Shown: positions 1 through 8,485, counted from the stretch's first letter. The stretch: DNA of 19,492 bases from Parcubacteria group bacterium Gr01-1014_56 (GCA_007375995.1 VMFK01000006.1:1-19492); one strand, 5' to 3'. Notes: generated from the letters alone by a model not told the origin. Numbers and translations are program-made.

Positions 1-2
1 AT

Positions 3-3000
3 ACTGCAGCCACAAGAACAACCTATGGAGGATACTTCTCCGGTATTGGTGATACTTCGGGGACAACAAGCTCATACGGTATCTATGCCACTGCAACAGG
101 AAGTGACACTAACTACGGTATCTACAGTGCCGTTGCTACATACCTTGGGACAGCAGCATATGGGGCAAGCCTGAGTGACTGTGATGCAGCTTCAACGAGT
201 AAACTCTTGTGGTCGGATACGGGAGTCTTCTCCTGCGGTACAGACGCAACAGGAAGTGGTGCTTCTTTCCCCTTCACCCCCACTGAGAACTTTGGCGTCA
301 ACACCTCCGCCACTTCAACAGCGCTCTTTGCACAAAGCGGTCTCTTCGCTTCTTCCACCTCACGCTTTGCGGGCATCTCAACCATTTCAGCCACCACAAC
401 CAACTTACTCTCAACCGGTTCAACAACCATCGCCGGGCAACTGAATGCAGTGGGGGGTGCAACCTTAGGAAACCTCACCGCAGGAGCAAGCACACTCTCA
501 TCCCTCACCGTCGGCTCCCTCACCGGCCCACTGCAAGCCATTGCAGGAGTAGTCTCCGCAACCTCCACTCTCTCCACCGTCTACGGTGGTACCGGCATCA
601 GCACACTCCCATCCTATGGAAACCTCTTGGTAGGGAACTCAGCAGGTGGCTACACTCTTACTGCAACTTCATCACTTGGTCTCCTCGGCTCCTCCTCCAT
701 CTCCGCAACCGCACCGCTCTCCTACAACCAAGGCACCGGTGTCTTCTCGATCTCACAATCAGGCTCCGGAGCTGATGGCTACCTCTCCTCCATAGACTGG
801 AACTTCTTCAACCAGAAGGTGTCTTCTTCTTCTCTTGCAACATCCCTCTCCACCTTCAAAGACTGGAAGATCACAGGCACCTACCTCACCCCCACCTCCA
901 CCATTCAAAGCATCATAGCCGCTGCTTCCTCCACAATCGGCAACGGCTCCCAAACAGGAGGGCTCACCATTTCGGGGGGTGCGACGACAACGGGGAACGC
1001 ATATTTTGCTGGATCAGTTGGGGTCGGTTCCACCACACCCTTCGCTACCTTTGGTATCCATGCTGCCTCCACCTCAGTAGCAACAACCCTCTTCGCCATC
1101 GGTTCGACCAGTAACACAGGAGCATCCACCACCTTACTGTCAGTATCAAACACGGGCTTACTCACCTTCCTCACGCAAAGTGGCAACAACTTAACCGTTA
1201 CCAATGCAACTGCAACTAACGCAACTTCAACTAACTTCTTCTCGACTAACGCACTCTTCACCAACCTCACTGCGACAGGCGCTACCACCTCTGCGCTCTC
1301 AGTCTCGGCATCATCAACAATCACAGGACAGCTCAACGCAGTGGGAGGTGCCACACTCGGCACACTCAACCTCTCCGGCATCATCACCTCAACCGCAACT
1401 GGTGCAAACGTACTGCCATATGCCTCTACCACAATGATCACGGCCGCAACTGCCTCCACCACGGCCCTCATTGTCTCTGGCCTCAATGCAGCATCTTGCG
1501 ACGTCAAAGCTGACACACAAGGTGTCCTTTCTTGCGGTACTGATGCAACTGGCGGGGGTGGCTCTTATCCCTTTACTCCGGGCGTCTTTGGCGCAACGGC
1601 GGTGAGTGCGACTTCAACAGCACTCCAACTCCAAGGCGGGCTCTTCGCTTCCTCGACAGTGCGCTTTGGCAATGCAGGTGTCTCGCCGTTCTTCTATGAC
1701 GGTTCAGTCGGGAGTGTTGGCATTGGCACAACGACGCCGTGGGGCTTGCTCTCGGTCAACCCAAGCGGCATCTCGGGCCCAGCGTTTGTTATCGGCTCCT
1801 CAACCGCGACGCTCTTCTCGGTTACCTACGACGGTGGGGTTACCTCTGGCGCACTATTTAACTACGGGGGCAACTCAACCTCAACGATCAAAAACAACTC
1901 ACCCTATGCATGGACGATAGCGACTTCAAGCACCGCACGGCCACTCTTTAGCATTGACACTACCTCAGCTGCAGAAGTAGTGACCGTCGGGAGCGGCTAC
2001 ACCTCGGATGTCATCGTTGGCGCTGTAGGTGCAGCCTCGAACCTCGTGTTTGAAGAGTCCTCGACCATCCACGGCCAGGGTGCAAATACACTTACCTTTG
2101 GTCAAGCTGGCGACATCATTAACTTTGCAGTCAAAACTGGTTTCGCTACTACTACTCCTATATCAACAGTTTCTATCCAAGGCTCGCTGTGTGTACGCGA
2201 CACCGGCAACTGCGGAACAACCAACGGTACTATCTATGCTACAACCGCTGCTATAGTCGACATCGACCTTGCAGAAAACTATCCGACACTAGATGAAACA
2301 CTTACTACCGGCGAGATAGTTTCGCTTGATACGTCCGCCACCAGCACCGTTAAAAGGGCGAGTTGGGGCGAGCGGCCGCTCGGCATAGTTTCAGGCTCTC
2401 CCGGCCTTCTCCTTGGTTCGGGGATCGCCAACGCCAAGGCAATTGCTCTCAAGGGACGTGTGCCGCTCCTTGTTAATCTTGAGGGCGGTTCTATCGCGAT
2501 CGGTGATTCGATTACTATTTCTTCAGTATCGGGTGTCGGTACCAAAGCAACCACAACGGTACGATCAGTCGCTACTGCGCTCCAGAATTATACCGGCCCT
2601 GGGACCTCACTCATCGAGGTGTTTGTCGAGAGCAGTATGTACTTTGCCCCCGACTATTTTGCAAACATTTTCCCCTTCACCCCCGGTACTAATTTTGGTG
2701 TAAACGTAAACTCAACTTCAACTCCAATCAACTTCACCCAAGGTCTCTTCGCCTCCTCCACCTCACGCTTTGCCGGTATCTCTACCATCTCCGCCTCAAC
2801 CACTCTCCTTTCGGTCACTTCATCTTCAACCATCGCAAGCGTCCTCAACGTGGGAGGCACACTTAACGCCAATGGAGCACTCACGGTCTTAGGTAACACC
2901 TCACTCCAAGGAGCAACCTCCACCTCATTCGCTATCACCTCGCAAGCTGCCGGGTGTGCCAACTTCCTCACAGGGGGCTCACTCGTGAGCACGGGGTCTG

Positions 3001-6000
3001 CTTGCGGCTCAGGCGGAGGTGGAAGCGACTTCACCTACCCAACCGTCCTAAGTGCAATCACTGCTGCAACCACCTCTCCCCTGGCTGTCTTCAACGCGGC
3101 ATACTTCGGCTCAACTGGCACCACTACCATTACCTCCAGCGGCTTCCTCGGTGTTGGTTCTACTTCGCCGTTTGCAAAACTCTCGGTGCATGCAAACGCC
3201 ACCGAGACAAACCAAACTCTCTTCGCTATTGGCTCCTCAACAGCGAGCGCAACCACCACACTCTTCTCGGTCTCCAATAGCGGCGTGCTTACACTCTCGT
3301 CGGTCTCTACCTCAACCATTTCAGGCGGGCTAAACGTCGCAACTGGCGGGCTCCGGGTGTCAACACTCACCTCGGCTGCCTGCGACGTCAAAGCCGACAC
3401 TAGCGGTAACCTCTCTTGCGGCACTGACGCACAGGGCGCGGGCGGCAGTAACCCATTTGTCTGGCTCGACAACTTTGGCACCACCACTGCCGCAACCACG
3501 TCCCCGATCTGGGCACAAAATGGCATCTTTGCGTCCTCTACTTCGCACTTTGTGTACGCATCGACCACCATGCTTACTGTCTCTGGCACCGCATCCACAA
3601 CGGCCCTCATTGTCTCGGGCCTCAATGCGACAGCCTGCGACGTCAAAGCGGACACTAGTGGTAACCTCTCTTGTGGTACTGACGCGACCAGTGCTGGCGG
3701 TAGCCCATTTGTCTGGCTCGACAACTTTGGCACCACCACTGCGGCAACTTCCTCACCGATTTGGGCCCAGGCAGGTATCTTTGCTTCCTCAACTTCGCGT
3801 ATCGCCAGCACGACGTTTGCAATAAATGGCAATGTCGGTGTTGGCACCACCTCACCTTGGGCAAAATTCTCTATCCAAACTAACAATGCTGCAGACGAAC
3901 GATTCCCCGCGCTTGTAATAGCAACCACCAGCCTCGGCGGGTTTGGCCAGGAGCCGCTCTTCTACGTTGGGGCGACTACGACCGGCACTATGGACTTTGC
4001 CCGCGTCGCTATCGGCACAACATCGCCGTGGGGTAGTGGTGGTCTACGTGACCAATTTACTGTCGCGGGTCGTATTTACTCAACCTGGCGTTACGTAGCC
4101 TGCGACTTCCCAGCGATGACCCAAACCGCTGCCATTGCAGCAACAACACTGGTACCAAACTTCTGCGGCGGGTTTGCGTTTGTGCCGACCACCAACGGTG
4201 CAACTTTTGCGCCAAATGCATCACAATCAACAACAAACCGTCACGCCACCGGCTCGCCCATAGTGCTCTCGACCGTAGCAAGCGCCGCAACGGCCCAAGG
4301 CCAGGGTAGTTCTGTTCGCGCCCTTCTAGCATTTGCTCCGGCATATCAGAACCCCGTGCTTGAAGCAGTGATAGCAAACGCAAACAACGGCGGAGGCCCT
4401 GTCGCCGCCTCTTCCTCCATCATCATGGTTGGTTTTAACGGTACAAGTGTTACTGCAACTCCTGTGCTCGGCCGCGAGCCGGACCAATTTATTGGGTTTA
4501 TCGCATCAAGCTCGACAACTACGCCGAATTCAATTGCACAAAATTGGTACGCAGTGGTGCGCAACGGGAGCACTCGTCAGGCGACGTATACGAACGTTGC
4601 TACTTCGACCCTCACTACTACGGGCACTTCCTCGCCCCAGCGTCTGCGTATCGAGGTCACAGCAAATAAAGTAACCTTCCTCATAAACGGCAATATTGCG
4701 ACAACGGTTACACAAAGTATCCCCCAAGTGAATCTCACACCTACGGTGTCTGTAGCAAATGCAATGACGCACACTAACACCAGAGCGGGCGCTCCGGCGG
4801 GTGTGCGCCTGCTTCTCTACTCGATGCGTTTTTGGTTGGACGACCCGCCCAACGTGCCTGAAGTCGAAGTCTCTTCTGGCCAGGGTACCTATGCGTCTAC
4901 TGAGCCTGAAAAAGTAATATATGACTGGGAATCACTCTCGAATATCTCTCAAAATTATCGATTAACTAACACCCCCGACATAGAAAGTTCACCCGGGAAT
5001 CTTGTCTCTATCGACGTAACATCCTCTACCTCAGCCAAGGTTACTGCGCGCTCTTATGATCCGACGCTTGTCGGGGTCATCAACAATACTGCACATACGA
5101 CACTGGGTCGCGATTATGCGGGCACTGTAAAAGTAGCAATCTCTGGACGGGCAATAGTTAATGTCACGAGCGAGAATGGTGCGATTAAACCGGGCGACCC
5201 TATCACCTCTTCGTCTCTTTTGGGCCAAGGTATGAAGGCGACGAAGCCAGGGTTTATTATCGGCAAGGCACTAGAGTCGCTCTATGTGCCGGATGCCTCC
5301 TCAACTGTGCAGTGCCCCTCGATAGAGGGGACCACAACCCCTATGTGCTCAGGTTCAATCTTAGTCGAGCTCAATGTCGGCTTTGCGATGAATACCGACG
5401 AGGGCCCGAGCACATGGACGCAGGCGCTTACTATCCCAGCGACATTAACTGATGCACTCGGTGAGTTGGCCTCAACAACCTTTGCCAAGGCGGTGCAGTT
5501 TGCAAACCTTGTGACCAATCGTCTGATTGCACAAGTGGCAATAATTGGCGACCTCTTTGCAGACAACATTACCGCAACAGTTATTACTGCCGATACCGTG
5601 AATGCAAAAACGCTGTGTTTGGAGGATGTATGTGTCACTAAGGATCAGCTCCAACTGCTTCTCGATAACGCCGGCACGAGCGGTGCTCCTTCGACAGGCT
5701 CAGGACAAGCAAGAGGGGGAGGTGCGGGCAGTTCGACACCGCCAGTAGATGACACGAGTTCGACAGGCTCACCGCAAGCTGGCACTACAACTCCATCTGA
5801 CACTGAAGCTCCAGTCATTACATTGAGTGGTAATAACCCAGCCACTGTCGATATTGGCACAAGTTATGTAGATCTTGGGGCTAGCATCACCGACAATATC
5901 GACCAAAATCTAGGCTTCACTGTTTCGCTTGATGGGGGAGCGTCAATATCTATTGACCAACTAAATATTGACACCACTGCAGCGGGCGAGCACTCGGTAC

Positions 6001-6119
6001 TCTTTAGTGCTACCGACCAAGCAGGTAACACCGGAACTGCAACACGTATTGTTACTGTAGTCAACCCGAACGTCGCGGTTGAACCTACGCCTACCTCTAC
6101 ATCCACACCGACAATATAA
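3..6119 (+). CDS. Giant repeat-rich extracellular fibre/adhesin-like protein, 5' end outside window
   Basis: The reading frame is open from base 3 to the TAA at 6117-6119, at least 2038 residues. An internal TTG at 207 is only a possible start; the frame upstream of it encodes the same kind of protein (YGIYATATG, NYGIYSAV), so the true start lies left of the window. The protein is rich in Ser, Thr, Ala and Gly. Visible parts in order: YGIYA-type strands; repeat modules (LFASSTSRF, VGVGSTTPF, CDVKADT..LSCGTDA); a domain at about 2257-2640 (DLAENYPTLD, GEIVSLD, LGIVSGSPG, LKGRVPL, GDSITISS); more repeats to 4030; a possible lectin-like insert at 4066-4860; a second copy of the GD.I.SS domain at 4960-5290; a predicted coiled-coil stretch to 5670; a Gly/Ser/Thr linker; and an Ig-like domain of DUF5011 type at 5808-6060 (EAPVITLSG, DQAGNTGTATR). 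The GIGTT.P motifs resemble trimeric phage tail-fibre and adhesin proteins. Function in attachment is inferred. No C-terminal membrane anchor is seen. Confidence 0.85.
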   Translation, partial: TAATRTTYGGYFSGIGDTSGTTSSYGIYATATGSDTNYGIYSAVATYLGTAAYGASLSDCDAASTSKLLWSDTGVFSCGTDATGSGASFPFTPTENFGVNTSATSTALFAQSGLFASSTSRFAGISTISATTTNLLSTGSTTIAGQLNAVGGATLGNLTAGASTLSSLTVGSLTGPLQAIAGVVSATSTLSTVYGGTGISTLPSYGNLLVGNSAGGYTLTATSSLGLLGSSSISATAPLSYNQGTGVFSISQSGSGADGYLSSIDWNFFNQKVSSSSLATSLSTFKDWKITGTYLTPTSTIQSIIAAASSTIGNGSQTGGLTISGGATTTGNAYFAGSVGVGSTTPFATFGIHAASTSVATTLFAIGSTSNTGASTTLLSVSNTGLLTFLTQSGNNLTVTNATATNATSTNFFSTNALFTNLTATGATTSALSVSASSTITGQLNAVGGATLGTLNLSGIITSTATGANVLPYASTTMITAATASTTALIVSGLNAASCDVKADTQGVLSCGTDATGGGGSYPFTPGVFGATAVSATSTALQLQGGLFASSTVRFGNAGVSPFFYDGSVGSVGIGTTTPWGLLSVNPSGISGPAFVIGSSTATLFSVTYDGGVTSGALFNYGGNSTSTIKNNSPYAWTIATSSTARPLFSIDTTSAAEVVTVGSGYTSDVIVGAVGAASNLVFEESSTIHGQGANTLTFGQAGDIINFAVKTGFATTTPISTVSIQGSLCVRDTGNCGTTNGTIYATTAAIVDIDLAENYPTLDETLTTGEIVSLDTSATSTVKRASWGERPLGIVSGSPGLLLGSGIANAKAIALKGRVPLLVNLEGGSIAIGDSITISSVSGVGTKATTTVRSVATALQNYTGPGTSLIEVFVESSMYFAPDYFANIFPFTPGTNFGVNVNSTSTPINFTQGLFASSTSRFAGISTISASTTLLSVTSSSTIASVLNVGGTLNANGALTVLGNTSLQGATSTSFAITSQAAGCANFLTGGSLVSTGSACGSGGGGSDFTYPTVLSAITAATTSPLAVFNAAYFGSTGTTTITSSGFLGVGSTSPFAKLSVHANATETNQTLFAIGSSTASATTTLFSVSNSGVLTLSSVSTSTISGGLNVATGGLRVSTLTSAACDVKADTSGNLSCGTDAQGAGGSNPFVWLDNFGTTTAATTSPIWAQNGIFASSTSHFVYASTTMLTVSGTASTTALIVSGLNATACDVKADTSGNLSCGTDATSAGGSPFVWLDNFGTTTAATSSPIWAQAGIFASSTSRIASTTFAINGNVGVGTTSPWAKFSIQTNNAADERFPALVIATTSLGGFGQEPLFYVGATTTGTMDFARVAIGTTSPWGSGGLRDQFTVAGRIYSTWRYVACDFPAMTQTAAIAATTLVPNFCGGFAFVPTTNGATFAPNASQSTTNRHATGSPIVLSTVASAATAQGQGSSVRALLAFAPAYQNPVLEAVIANANNGGGPVAASSSIIMVGFNGTSVTATPVLGREPDQFIGFIASSSTTTPNSIAQNWYAVVRNGSTRQATYTNVATSTLTTTGTSSPQRLRIEVTANKVTFLINGNIATTVTQSIPQVNLTPTVSVANAMTHTNTRAGAPAGVRLLLYSMRFWLDDPPNVPEVEVSSGQGTYASTEPEKVIYDWESLSNISQNYRLTNTPDIESSPGNLVSIDVTSSTSAKVTARSYDPTLVGVINNTAHTTLGRDYAGTVKVAISGRAIVNVTSENGAIKPGDPITSSSLLGQGMKATKPGFIIGKALESLYVPDASSTVQCPSIEGTTTPMCSGSILVELNVGFAMNTDEGPSTWTQALTIPATLTDALGELASTTFAKAVQFANLVTNRLIAQVAIIGDLFADNITATVITADTVNAKTLCLEDVCVTKDQLQLLLDNAGTSGAPSTGSGQARGGGAGSSTPPVDDTSSTGSPQAGTTTPSDTEAPVITLSGNNPATVDIGTSYVDLGASITDNIDQNLGFTVSLDGGASISIDQLNIDTTAAGEHSVLFSATDQAGNTGTATRIVTVVNPNVAVEPTPTSTSTPTI
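3381..3801 (+). repeat. Two-copy direct repeat module, 252-255 bp period, inside fibre gene
   Basis: The segment starting TGCGACGTCAAAGC at 3381 recurs at 3636. Both copies encode CDVKADTSGNLSCGTDA, then PFVWLDNFGTTTAAT, SPIWAQ and IFASSTS. A run of about 39 bases from 3452 matches 3704 without a visible difference. The offset falls from 255 to 252 because the second copy lacks one codon (GGSNPF against GGSPF). Older relatives of the module lie at about 177-260 and 1450-1560. The near identity suggests recent duplication or gene conversion within the gene. Confidence 0.85.
5688..5710 (+). repeat. Short interspersed repeat, copy 1, in-frame in linker
   Basis: The copy begins CCTTCGACAGGCTCAGG and ends ACAAGC. 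It is translated here as PSTGSGQA, and its other strand reads CPEPVEG. I recognise this as a short repeat often seen scattered through genes of uncultured bacteria; that is recall, not a search. It sits in the low-complexity linker between the coiled coil and the Ig-like domain. Confidence 0.7.
5758..5779 (+). repeat. Short interspersed repeat, copy 2, in-frame in linker
   Basis: This is a diverged copy of the 5688 element: GTTCGACAGGCTCACCGC then AAGC, translated SSTGSPQA. It lies 70 bases after copy 1 in the same frame. A fragment GTTCGACACC at 5731 may be a third remnant. Confidence 0.65.
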
Positions 6120-6122
6120 CGT

Positions 6123-6872
6123 ATGAAAAAGAAATTCTTTGCTCTCGCTATCGTCGCCTGTTTAGGAATATTCTTCTTAATTGACTTCGCCCAAGCCGTA
6201 ATCGGCACTCCTGTCTTGCGAGGGACAGGAGGTAGTTTGGCGGTCGCTACTACTGCAACTACAACATTTACGCCTTCTGCTAACGATTTACTTTTAGCTA
6301 TGGTATATGCACGTACTGGTGCCGCTACCGCTCCAACAATATCAGACGACCTTGGCGGCATCTGGGCAGAGATCTCTAACTCTAGCGTCGACGCTGGTAA
6401 CGTCGTGGGGAGGATTTTCTACCAAGTTATTGGTGCGAGTCCCGCCGCTATGCTCGTCACCGGAGTGAGTACAGGCGCACTACAAACAGCTATCGCTGTT
6501 GTGAGTGTTTCGGGGGCTGGTATCGACTTCAGTAATTTTAATCGCTCCACAGGCACAACGGGGGACGCAACGACGACAATGGCAGCCTATCAAGCGACCA
6601 GTATTGCTATAGAGTTTTATGCAAGCAATGCGGGAGGTGCGTCATCTCCACCATCGGGCTTTACAGAACTATATGACTCAGCCTTAGCGAGCAATCTCCG
6701 AGGTTCGATCAGTTATGATATGGTGGCACCCACCACGACGCTCATACGGGCAAACACTGGTACTGACGTTATTCTATATGGGTTGGAAGTTAAGGAGCCG
6801 CCGACTCCTAATCCCCGTATTATCCGCCTTAGAGGCGGCATACGGCTTCTTGGCGGAATGCGATTGCAATAA
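6123..6872 (+). CDS. Exported protein of unknown function with Arg/Gly-rich C-terminal tail
   Basis: 249 residues, starting 3 bases after the fibre stop codon, so probably cotranscribed and translationally coupled. Residues 1-25 form a clear Sec signal peptide: basic MKKK, a hydrophobic stretch LAIVACLGIFFLI, then a likely cleavage after FAQA. The mature part is Ala/Thr/Ser-rich and looks beta-stranded, with no catalytic motif I recognise. Its spacing of short strands resembles secreted beta-sandwich proteins, but no family is assigned. The last residues, after a PPTPNP linker, are RIIRLRGGIRLLGGMRLQ, a repeated RLxGG pattern that stands apart from the rest of the chain and may act in anchoring or sorting (inference). 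Context with the fibre gene suggests a surface role. Confidence 0.8.
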   Translation: MKKKFFALAIVACLGIFFLIDFAQAVIGTPVLRGTGGSLAVATTATTTFTPSANDLLLAMVYARTGAATAPTISDDLGGIWAEISNSSVDAGNVVGRIFYQVIGASPAAMLVTGVSTGALQTAIAVVSVSGAGIDFSNFNRSTGTTGDATTTMAAYQATSIAIEFYASNAGGASSPPSGFTELYDSALASNLRGSISYDMVAPTTTLIRANTGTDVILYGLEVKEPPTPNPRIIRLRGGIRLLGGMRLQ

Positions 6873-6884
6873 GCTGCTCGATAA

Positions 6885-7445
6885 ATGATGAATAAAACAA
6901 CAGCGGCAGTTATACTCGGGGGGTTCCTGCTTGCACTGGCGGGCTGGCGGTTTTTTACATTACAAGAGAGCGAGGTGAGTGTAGGTTCATGGACTCTCCC
7001 TGCCGCGACCTCAAGTGCGAGTGTCGTGGCATTATCTAGCAATCCTCCAGAAGGATTTGTTGAGTTTCAAAACGAGAAATACGGCTTCTCTCTTTTTTAC
7101 CCACCGACGCTTGAGGTCACAGAGTACGACGAAGAGGGCGGGGCGCATACGGTCTCGTTTGAAGACAAAAGTGGCGAAAAAGGATTCCAGATTTTCATTA
7201 CTCCTTATACAGAAGATCAAATTACTCAGGATCGCTTTCGGATGGATGTGCCCTCAGGCGTCATGAAGGAGCCGACCGATATAGTTATAGACGGCATCCG
7301 TGCGACGATGTTTTTTAGCGAAAATGCCTTGATGGGCGAAACCCGCGAAGTCTGGTTTATACACGACGGGTATCTGCATGAAGTCACTACCTATAAAGAG
7401 CTCAATCTGTGGCTTGCGGAGATCATGAGGACGTGGAAATGGTGA
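6885..7445 (+). CDS. Membrane-anchored extracytoplasmic protein of unknown function
   Basis: 186 residues, 12 bases after the preceding stop. Residues about 7-25 (AAVILGGFLLALAGWRFF) form one N-terminal membrane segment or uncleaved signal, followed by a short Ser/Ala/Pro linker. The rest is a compact domain with YGFSLFYPPTLEV near residue 65, a pattern seen in PsbP-like and similar small exported domains where a stretch reading YGFSxxYP opens the fold. No active-site residues are recognised. Two ATG codons stand in tandem at 6885 and 6888; either could be used. The gene ends in TGA, showing UGA is a stop here. It is probably the last gene of the fibre operon, since the next gene converges on it 15 bases away. 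Confidence 0.8.
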   Translation: MMNKTTAAVILGGFLLALAGWRFFTLQESEVSVGSWTLPAATSSASVVALSSNPPEGFVEFQNEKYGFSLFYPPTLEVTEYDEEGGAHTVSFEDKSGEKGFQIFITPYTEDQITQDRFRMDVPSGVMKEPTDIVIDGIRATMFFSENALMGETREVWFIHDGYLHEVTTYKELNLWLAEIMRTWKW

Positions 7446-7460
7446 GGTGTAGCGGCACTA

Positions 7461-8462
7461 CTACTCTTTAAGAATGTTCCAAATAATACGCGATATGTCG
7501 GCGATAATTTGGCTCTGTATTTTAAAATCGTTCCCGTGTGTCATGATGCAGAGCAGATACGGTTGCCCAGGCTTATATATAATGCCGCAGTCGTGGAGCT
7601 GCGTATCTCCGTTTGGAAAGCGCGTTTCGCCAAATTTATGAGCGACTGTTGTACCCCCTGGAGTTCCGGCTACTATACCAATCGTGAATTTTGATTGAGA
7701 TAAAAGAGAAAGAATATACTCGGACTCCGTGCGCTCAAGGTACGAAGCATTGTAGAGGATACGAAAGAATGACGCATACGTACGCACCTTCATGCTGTAT
7801 GAGCCCGTTTTTCCGTCCGGGGAGGTAATACCCAGGCGCGTGTAGGACTCTTCCAAGTCGCCTTGGTTGAGGAGCTGGGTGAGCGCGTAGGTGGCGTTGT
7901 TGTCGGAGTCTATAAGCGAGAATTTTACTAACTCCTCGATCGAGTAGGCTTTTCCTGATAAAGCTTTATCCGACGATTGAAAGAATTGCCCGACATTAAA
8001 ATCCTCGCTGGCCTCAAACAGAATGGTTTTAGAAAGAAAGCCCGGAGCTACCTCTGCGTGCTTGTATATGCTGAGTGCGAGCGGAACTTTAAGTAAGCTT
8101 GCCGGAGCCGAATATAGATCTTCGTTTATGAGTGCCCAGGGGCCTGACTTAAGGTCTCTAAAATACATTGCTGCATCCAAGAGTTTCCCCTCTAATTTCA
8201 TTTTATCTATGTAATCTTCTACATCCTTTTCAATTTTTTGTGCGGTTGCACTGGTCAGTTTGCTCAACTCCTGGTCACTGCAAAAAAGTAGTGGGTTAAT
8301 GAATTTATACTGATATCCAAAGATATCTACATCTGCAGAGTAGGTTGGCAGTGCACCAGCGTTCGTTTTCGGCTGCCAATAGGTACCTATGGCAACACCT
8401 AAGAGGAGGGCGATACATATTGCTACATACCACCGAGTATTATTCCAGAAAGTCTTCCGCAT
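7461..8462 (-). CDS. Class A beta-lactamase-like serine hydrolase, membrane-anchored
   Basis: 333 residues from the ATG at 8462. An upstream in-frame ATG at 8498 exists, but a -10 box (8480-8485) falls inside that extension, so 8462 is preferred. Residues 1-28 hold a basic start and a membrane segment (YVAICIALLLGVAIG), placing the enzyme outside the membrane. The beta-lactamase/PBP signature is present: SLLK at 122-125 (nucleophile Ser122, Lys125), SDN at 186-188, and KFG at 276-278 in place of KTG. The omega-loop Glu of true class A lactamases (ExxLN) is not visible, so drug hydrolysis is doubtful. A cell-wall peptidase or a related hydrolase role is as likely. It converges on the fibre operon and is divergent from gap. 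Confidence 0.8.
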   Translation of the reverse strand: MRKTFWNNTRWYVAICIALLLGVAIGTYWQPKTNAGALPTYSADVDIFGYQYKFINPLLFCSDQELSKLTSATAQKIEKDVEDYIDKMKLEGKLLDAAMYFRDLKSGPWALINEDLYSAPASLLKVPLALSIYKHAEVAPGFLSKTILFEASEDFNVGQFFQSSDKALSGKAYSIEELVKFSLIDSDNNATYALTQLLNQGDLEESYTRLGITSPDGKTGSYSMKVRTYASFFRILYNASYLERTESEYILSLLSQSKFTIGIVAGTPGGTTVAHKFGETRFPNGDTQLHDCGIIYKPGQPYLLCIMTHGNDFKIQSQIIADISRIIWNILKE

Positions 8463-8479
8463 ATGTTTTCTTTTTTTAC

Positions 8480-8485
8480 AGTATA
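8480..8485 (-). promoter_or_regulatory. -10 box for the serine hydrolase gene
   Basis: The minus strand reads TATACT here, 17 bases before the ATG at 8462, which predicts a leader of about 10 bases. It decides between the two possible start codons. No strong -35 is seen; the expected place overlaps the inverted repeat at 8500-8513. Confidence 0.5.

Noticed and set aside
207..209. TTG as start of the fibre gene
   Set aside because: The frame is open to the left edge and codes the same kind of repeats, so this is an internal Leu codon.
3035..3928. Long antisense open frames opposite the fibre gene (also 905-1516, 2654-3034)
   Set aside because: They are shadows of the repetitive Ser/Thr/Ala codons, lack start signals, and their proteins look like low-complexity Val/Ala/Glu/Pro strings.
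1..6119. CRISPR array or tandem satellite in the repeat region
   Set aside because: Repeats are in frame, unequal in length and coding, without regular spacers.
6115..6120. TATAAC just before the second surface gene as a promoter
   Set aside because: It ends two bases from the ATG, too close for a transcription start, and overlaps the fibre stop codon.
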